From Phenylobacterium sp. (lineage in GTDB: Bacteria > Pseudomonadota > Alphaproteobacteria > Caulobacterales > Caulobacteraceae): a stretch of DNA of 64,000 bases. Positions within the stretch are counted from its first letter, which is position 1. Every line of letters starts with the position of its first letter. Of this stretch, positions 62,874 to 64,000 are shown piece after piece. The translations under genes and the position numbers were made by a program. The DNA lies in contig NZ_WGNY01000029.1 in NCBI RefSeq assembly GCF_016124325.1, forward strand, positions 35,444-99,443, given 5' to 3'. The notes below the pieces were generated by a model that saw only the letters and a list, made by a program, of their open reading frames with translations, had not been told where the DNA came from and did no database searches.

Positions 62874-63443
62874 ATGGCCGCCACCTACGATCGCCTCGAC
62901 GACAAGCTGATCGATTTCATCCGTCGCCAGAAGCTGTTCTTCGTGGCGACGGCGCCGCTCTCGGCGGATGGGTCGGTCAATCTCTCGCCCAAGGGCTACG
63001 ACAGCCTGGCCATCATCGACCCGAGGACGGTCGCCTACCTCGACCTCGGCGGCTCGGGCATCGAAACCCACGCCCACCTGCGCGAGAACGGGCGCATCAC
63101 GCTGATGTTCTGCGCCTTCGAGGGCCCGGCTCTGATCCTGCGCCTCTACGGACGCGGCGAGAGCTGCGGCTTCGACGAGCCTTGCTTCGCCGAGAAGATG
63201 CAGCTGTTTCCAGGCTTCGAGAGGGCTCGTTCGGTCGTCACGGTGCGCCTCACGCGGATTTCCGACAGTTGCGGCTGGGGCGTTCCGTTCTTCGACTTCA
63301 AAGGCGAGCGCGACCAACTGCGGCGCTGGGTCGACGCGAGGCCGCACGACGAATGGGCGGCCCGACGCTACGAAAGCAACAAGGCCTCGATCGACGGACT
63401 CCCGGGCCTCCTGGCGCCGGGAATCGCGACGGCGGACCGGTAG
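62874..63443 (+). CDS. Pyridoxamine 5'-phosphate oxidase-family (FMN-binding split-barrel) protein
   Basis: A 189-residue cytoplasmic protein. The split-barrel start (YDRLDDKLIDFIRRQKLFFVATAPLSADGSVNLSPKGYDSLAII) and the following YLDLGGSGIETHAHLRENGRITLMFCAFEGP match the PNPOx-like flavin or F420-binding family. The substrate is unknown. GGGAGGAG precedes the ATG at 62874; the frame's upstream ATG at 62856 adds only MPGGVR. It is 88 bp after the decaheme gene and not clearly part of that operon. Confidence 0.87.
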   Translation: MAATYDRLDDKLIDFIRRQKLFFVATAPLSADGSVNLSPKGYDSLAIIDPRTVAYLDLGGSGIETHAHLRENGRITLMFCAFEGPALILRLYGRGESCGFDEPCFAEKMQLFPGFERARSVVTVRLTRISDSCGWGVPFFDFKGERDQLRRWVDARPHDEWAARRYESNKASIDGLPGLLAPGIATADR

Positions 63444-63510
63444 GGGCGCGACGCCGCGCCCGCCGGCGTGGGCCGCCGTGGGTTTGCCTGGACGATCGGG
63501 TGTTCATGGG

Positions 63511-63542
63511 TCCCGGTCTTCGGCCTTTGGCCGAAACCGGGA
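63511..63542. repeat. Palindromic intergenic repeat
   Basis: TCCCGGT (63511-63517) / ACCGGGA (63536-63542) with inner TTCGGCC / GGCCGAA. It may end the PNPOx transcript. Flanks (TGGG before, TGAC after) resemble those of the element at 63676-63705. Confidence 0.7.
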
Positions 63543-63560
63543 TGACACGCGGGGGTGTGG

Positions 63561-64000
63561 CTACCAGCCGGAACCGCCGGGGAAGCGGGCGCCGGGCGGG
63601 GCGCGTTCCCAGGGCATCAGGTAGGGCTCGGGCGATTCTTCGTCAGAGGGGGGCTCGACGGGCGGGGATGCTGGGTCCCGGGTCTCCGCTTCGCTCCGCC
63701 CGGGATGACGGGGGTGGAGGGAGGCCCCCTCCGTCGTCCCGGCTTGAGGCCGGGACGCCACCTCCCCCGCGGAGGCGGGGGAGGAGCGGGTGGTGCGGAC
63801 AGGCTCCTCCCCCGTGACGACGGGGGAGGTGGCGCGCAGCGCCGGAGGGGGCGTTGGCGCGGGCTTCAGGCGCCGGACGACGGCTTCGACCTGGGCGTCG
63901 AGGGGCAGGTCCTCGAAGGCGGGGTCGTCGAAGGCCTCGTGCAGGGCGTCGACCAGTTCGTCTTCGAGCCGTTCGGCCTCGGGGCGTTCGTGCTCGGACC
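63561..64000 (-). CDS. C-terminal part of an unknown protein, cut by window edge, with palindromic repeats in frame
   Basis: An open minus-strand frame runs from the right edge to the stop at 63561 (about 146 residues). The edge-proximal part (SEHERPEAERLEDELVDALH then FDDPAFEDLPLDAQVEAVVRRLKPAP) looks like a genuine acidic helical domain. The next ~75 residues coincide with the repeats at 63676-63829 (ATSPVVTGEEPVRTTRSSPA, EVASRPQAG, HPGRSEAETRDP). The end (EPYLMPWERAPPGARFPGGSGW) looks native again. The protein is not recognised. The repeats seem to have been inserted without breaking the frame. Confidence 0.6.
   Translation of the reverse strand, partial: SEHERPEAERLEDELVDALHEAFDDPAFEDLPLDAQVEAVVRRLKPAPTPPPALRATSPVVTGEEPVRTTRSSPASAGEVASRPQAGTTEGASLHPRHPGRSEAETRDPASPPVEPPSDEESPEPYLMPWERAPPGARFPGGSGW
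63676..63829. repeat. Cluster of four palindromic repeats
   Basis: TCCCGGG/CCCGGGA (63676-63705); CGTCCCGGC/GCCGGGACG (63735-63757); CCTCCCCCGC/GCGGGGGAGG (63761-63784); CCTCCCCCGT/ACGGGGGAGG (63806-63829). The last two share the CCTCCCCCG arm. Such sequences are normally dispersed between genes in Caulobacterales. Confidence 0.8.

Overview
The window is high-GC, densely packed alphaproteobacterial chromosome. It most likely comes from the Caulobacteraceae (Caulobacter/Phenylobacterium-like). The evidence is a Caulobacter-type flagellin locus (flmG-like TPR/glycosyltransferase, flbT-flaF, three flagellin genes, flaG, a flaEY-like gene), a TTAA-N7-TTAA CtrA-type box, sigma-54 promoters with nearby palindromes, a GAAC-N7-GAAC LexA-type box at ssb, and an order gyrA-coaD-ppi-ppi-queA-tgt. 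No species can be named from the sequence alone.

Layout. 1-4.3 kb: 3' part of glyS, then ppdK. 4.3-15.7 kb: mixed housekeeping and accessory genes (VOC protein, D-aminoacylase-like amidohydrolase, M48 protease, KAS III-like synthase, small outer-membrane barrel, sterol-desaturase-like hydroxylase, NrtR-like regulator with an HD hydrolase, universal stress protein, lipoprotein, MoxR ATPase). 15.9-27.2 kb: flagellin synthesis and glycosylation. It holds pseudaminic acid genes (PseF- and PseH-like), FlmG-like transferase, FlbT/FlaF control proteins, three flagellins, FlaG and a very large FlaEY-like protein. 27.2-32.4 kb: small envelope proteins, SOS-boxed ssb, kynA, and two tandem 2OG-Fe(II) oxygenase paralogues, one without its iron-binding histidines. 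32.6-41.5 kb: gyrA, coaD, two cyclophilins, an EEP-family protein, queA, tgt and tRNA-Lys(TTT). 41.5-44.6 kb: TorF-like porin, a small secreted protein and a GT4 glycosyltransferase.

The most interesting part is 44.6-62.8 kb. Two operons lie head to head there. The minus-strand one encodes a two-partner secretion pair (FhaC/ShlB-like transporter and TPS-domain exoprotein) overlapping by 4 bp with a signal-peptide-bearing TPR-CHAT (caspase-like) protein, followed by a glycosyltransferase. The plus-strand one encodes a five-heme cytochrome, a lipoprotein with two GlcG/HbpS-like domains, a large outer-membrane beta-barrel, and a 1326-residue protein with ten CXXCH hemes joined to an LVIVD-type beta-propeller. 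The cytochrome/barrel set resembles in parts list the porin-cytochrome conduits used to move electrons across the outer membrane, and is the best candidate here for an undescribed system. The right end holds a PNPOx-family gene and a minus-strand reading frame, cut by the window edge, that has palindromic intergenic-type repeats inside its coding frame.
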